Shown here: piece after piece, positions 6,708 through 7,283 of the stretch
How positions within the stretch are numbered: position 1 is the stretch's first letter
Layout: each line of letters begins with the position of its first letter
The notes under the pieces: generated by a model
The model's database searches: none
The model's input: only the letters and a program-made list of their open reading frames with translations
What the model was told of the DNA's origin: nothing
Source: Thiolapillus brandeum
Lineage (GTDB): Bacteria > Pseudomonadota > Gammaproteobacteria > Chromatiales > Chromatiaceae
DNA: 7,283 bases
Assembly (NCBI GenBank): GCA_011051425.1
Contig: DRLF01000153.1
Location: 1 to 7,283 of the forward strand
Reading direction: 5' to 3'
Translations under genes and position numbers: made by a program

Positions 6708-7074
6708 GAGATCAGACGCTTCCTATCCGGCAACGCATATTTCCTATCAGCTTCATATCCGCATCAACAAAGACATCCGGATTGTGGCAGGTGCGCTGGG
6801 AAGCTGCAATTTTGTTGCCGGCAACTATGTGTATACAGGCAGCGCCAGGCGAAACCTCGCGGCAAGGATTCAGCGTCATCTGTCAGACCATAAGAAACTC
6901 CGCTGGCATATCGACTACCTGCTTGCTCATCCGGCGGTTGAAATAGTTGAAGTGGAAACTTCCGCCATACCGGAATGCCAGTGGAATAAGACGCTGTCCG
7001 GAACAGTTCCCTGCTCCGGCTTTGGCGCCAGCGATTGCCGCAGGCACTGCGGCTCACATCTCAAGAAGGTCTGA
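6706..7074 (+). CDS. GIY-YIG nuclease-superfamily DUF123 protein (COG1833)
   Basis: This is a 122-aa protein of the DUF123 family, a compact GIY-YIG-type domain sometimes fused to endonuclease III in archaea. Its biochemical role is not established. Family signs are RIVAGALGSCNFVAGNYVY (25-43), in which NYVYTGSA stands for the GIY-YIG core; arginines at R48, R49 and R54; HIDYLLAHP (68-76); E90-C91; and the C-terminal GFGASDCRRHCGSHL (105-119). That end adds C103, C111, H114, C115 and H118, a possible metal site. The ATG at 6706 is the nearest usable start: no GTG or TTG follows before the conserved part, and earlier ATGs (such as 6673) lie in the mazG coding region. No Shine-Dalgarno is visible, so the start is less certain than the gene. 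The start codon overlaps the mazG start by 2 bp on the other strand. The gene converges on the next one with a 7-bp gap. Confidence 0.87.
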   Translation: MRSDASYPATHISYQLHIRINKDIRIVAGALGSCNFVAGNYVYTGSARRNLAARIQRHLSDHKKLRWHIDYLLAHPAVEIVEVETSAIPECQWNKTLSGTVPCSGFGASDCRRHCGSHLKKV

Positions 7075-7081
7075 CCATCGT

Positions 7082-7283
7082 TCAGAGATAATCCGGCAGC
7101 TTGCTGCGAATGTCTTCAGGTGACTGCCTGGCGACATCCTTGGGAATCTCGCCGGCGATACGGGTTTTGGCATTGTCATCCAGGCATTCCCTCAACACGC
7201 CAAGAAAGGCGGGGGCCGCCAGCACATAAAGTTTCTCGAACCGGTTCTGCAACGCAGCCTGGCGTAATTTGGCACACAGATCC
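7082..7283 (-). CDS. host attachment protein family (COG5622, PF10116-like), C-terminal part only
   Basis: The window contains the last 66 codons of a leftward gene that continues past the right edge; its stop (TGA) is at 7084-7082. The frame reads DLCAKLRQAALQNRF, then LYVLAAPAFLGVLRECL and EIPKDVARQSPEDIRSKL. This matches the C-terminal pattern of proteins annotated as 'required for attachment to host cells': a strand of type LVLVAPPxFLGxLR and an ending of type EIxKDLTxxxxxxIxxxL. Family members are typically near 140-150 aa, so roughly half is missing. The family name comes from plant-associated bacteria; in other bacteria the role is unknown, and the fold resembles release-factor or nucleotide-binding type domains rather than an adhesin. 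No signal peptide can be judged because the start is outside the window. Confidence 0.75.
   Translation of the reverse strand, partial: DLCAKLRQAALQNRFEKLYVLAAPAFLGVLRECLDDNAKTRIAGEIPKDVARQSPEDIRSKLPDYL

Overview
The window looks like a compact chromosomal segment from a gammaproteobacterium. GshA is of the enterobacterial (class 1) type, Prc is the long periplasmic tail-specific protease, MazG has the two-domain E. coli layout, and the short-chain dehydrogenase closely resembles E. coli YbbO. The presence of a DUF4743/Tnr3-like Nudix protein and a COG5622 'host attachment' protein is compatible with Chromatiales-type sulfur or environmental gammaproteobacteria, but genus cannot be decided from the sequence. 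There are no mobile elements, tRNAs, rRNAs, CRISPR arrays or prophage genes. Base composition looks uniform by eye.

Layout. Positions 1-115 hold no confidently identified gene, only small inverted repeats and possibly the tail of a rightward gene whose frame I cannot choose. A 92-residue protein of unknown function (116-394, minus) is transcribed away from a YbbO-like NADP-dependent short-chain dehydrogenase (468-1331, plus) across a 73-bp gap. The dehydrogenase runs tail to tail, 8 bp apart, into the core of the window: a leftward cluster in the order mazG (6707-5907), Nudix hydrolase (5914-5030), prc (5012-2931), gshA (2926-1340). Spacings are an 8-bp overlap, then 17 bp, then 4 bp, so this is almost certainly one operon. 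Head to head with mazG, and sharing a CATG in which the two start codons overlap, is a small GIY-YIG/DUF123 gene (6706-7074, plus). It ends 7 bp from the 3' end of a leftward host-attachment-family gene (7082 to beyond 7283).

How the genes may work together. MazG removes non-canonical nucleoside triphosphates. The Nudix protein belongs to a family whose studied members remove damaged thiamine diphosphate. Prc degrades faulty periplasmic proteins, and GshA makes the first intermediate of glutathione. The shared theme is cell housekeeping and resistance to metabolite or oxidative damage; that joint role is inference from gene order, not something the sequence proves. The most interesting points are the damage-control composition of this operon, the degenerate Nudix box of the DUF4743-like protein, the overlapping divergent start codons of mazG and the DUF123 gene, and the unrecognised 92-residue protein.
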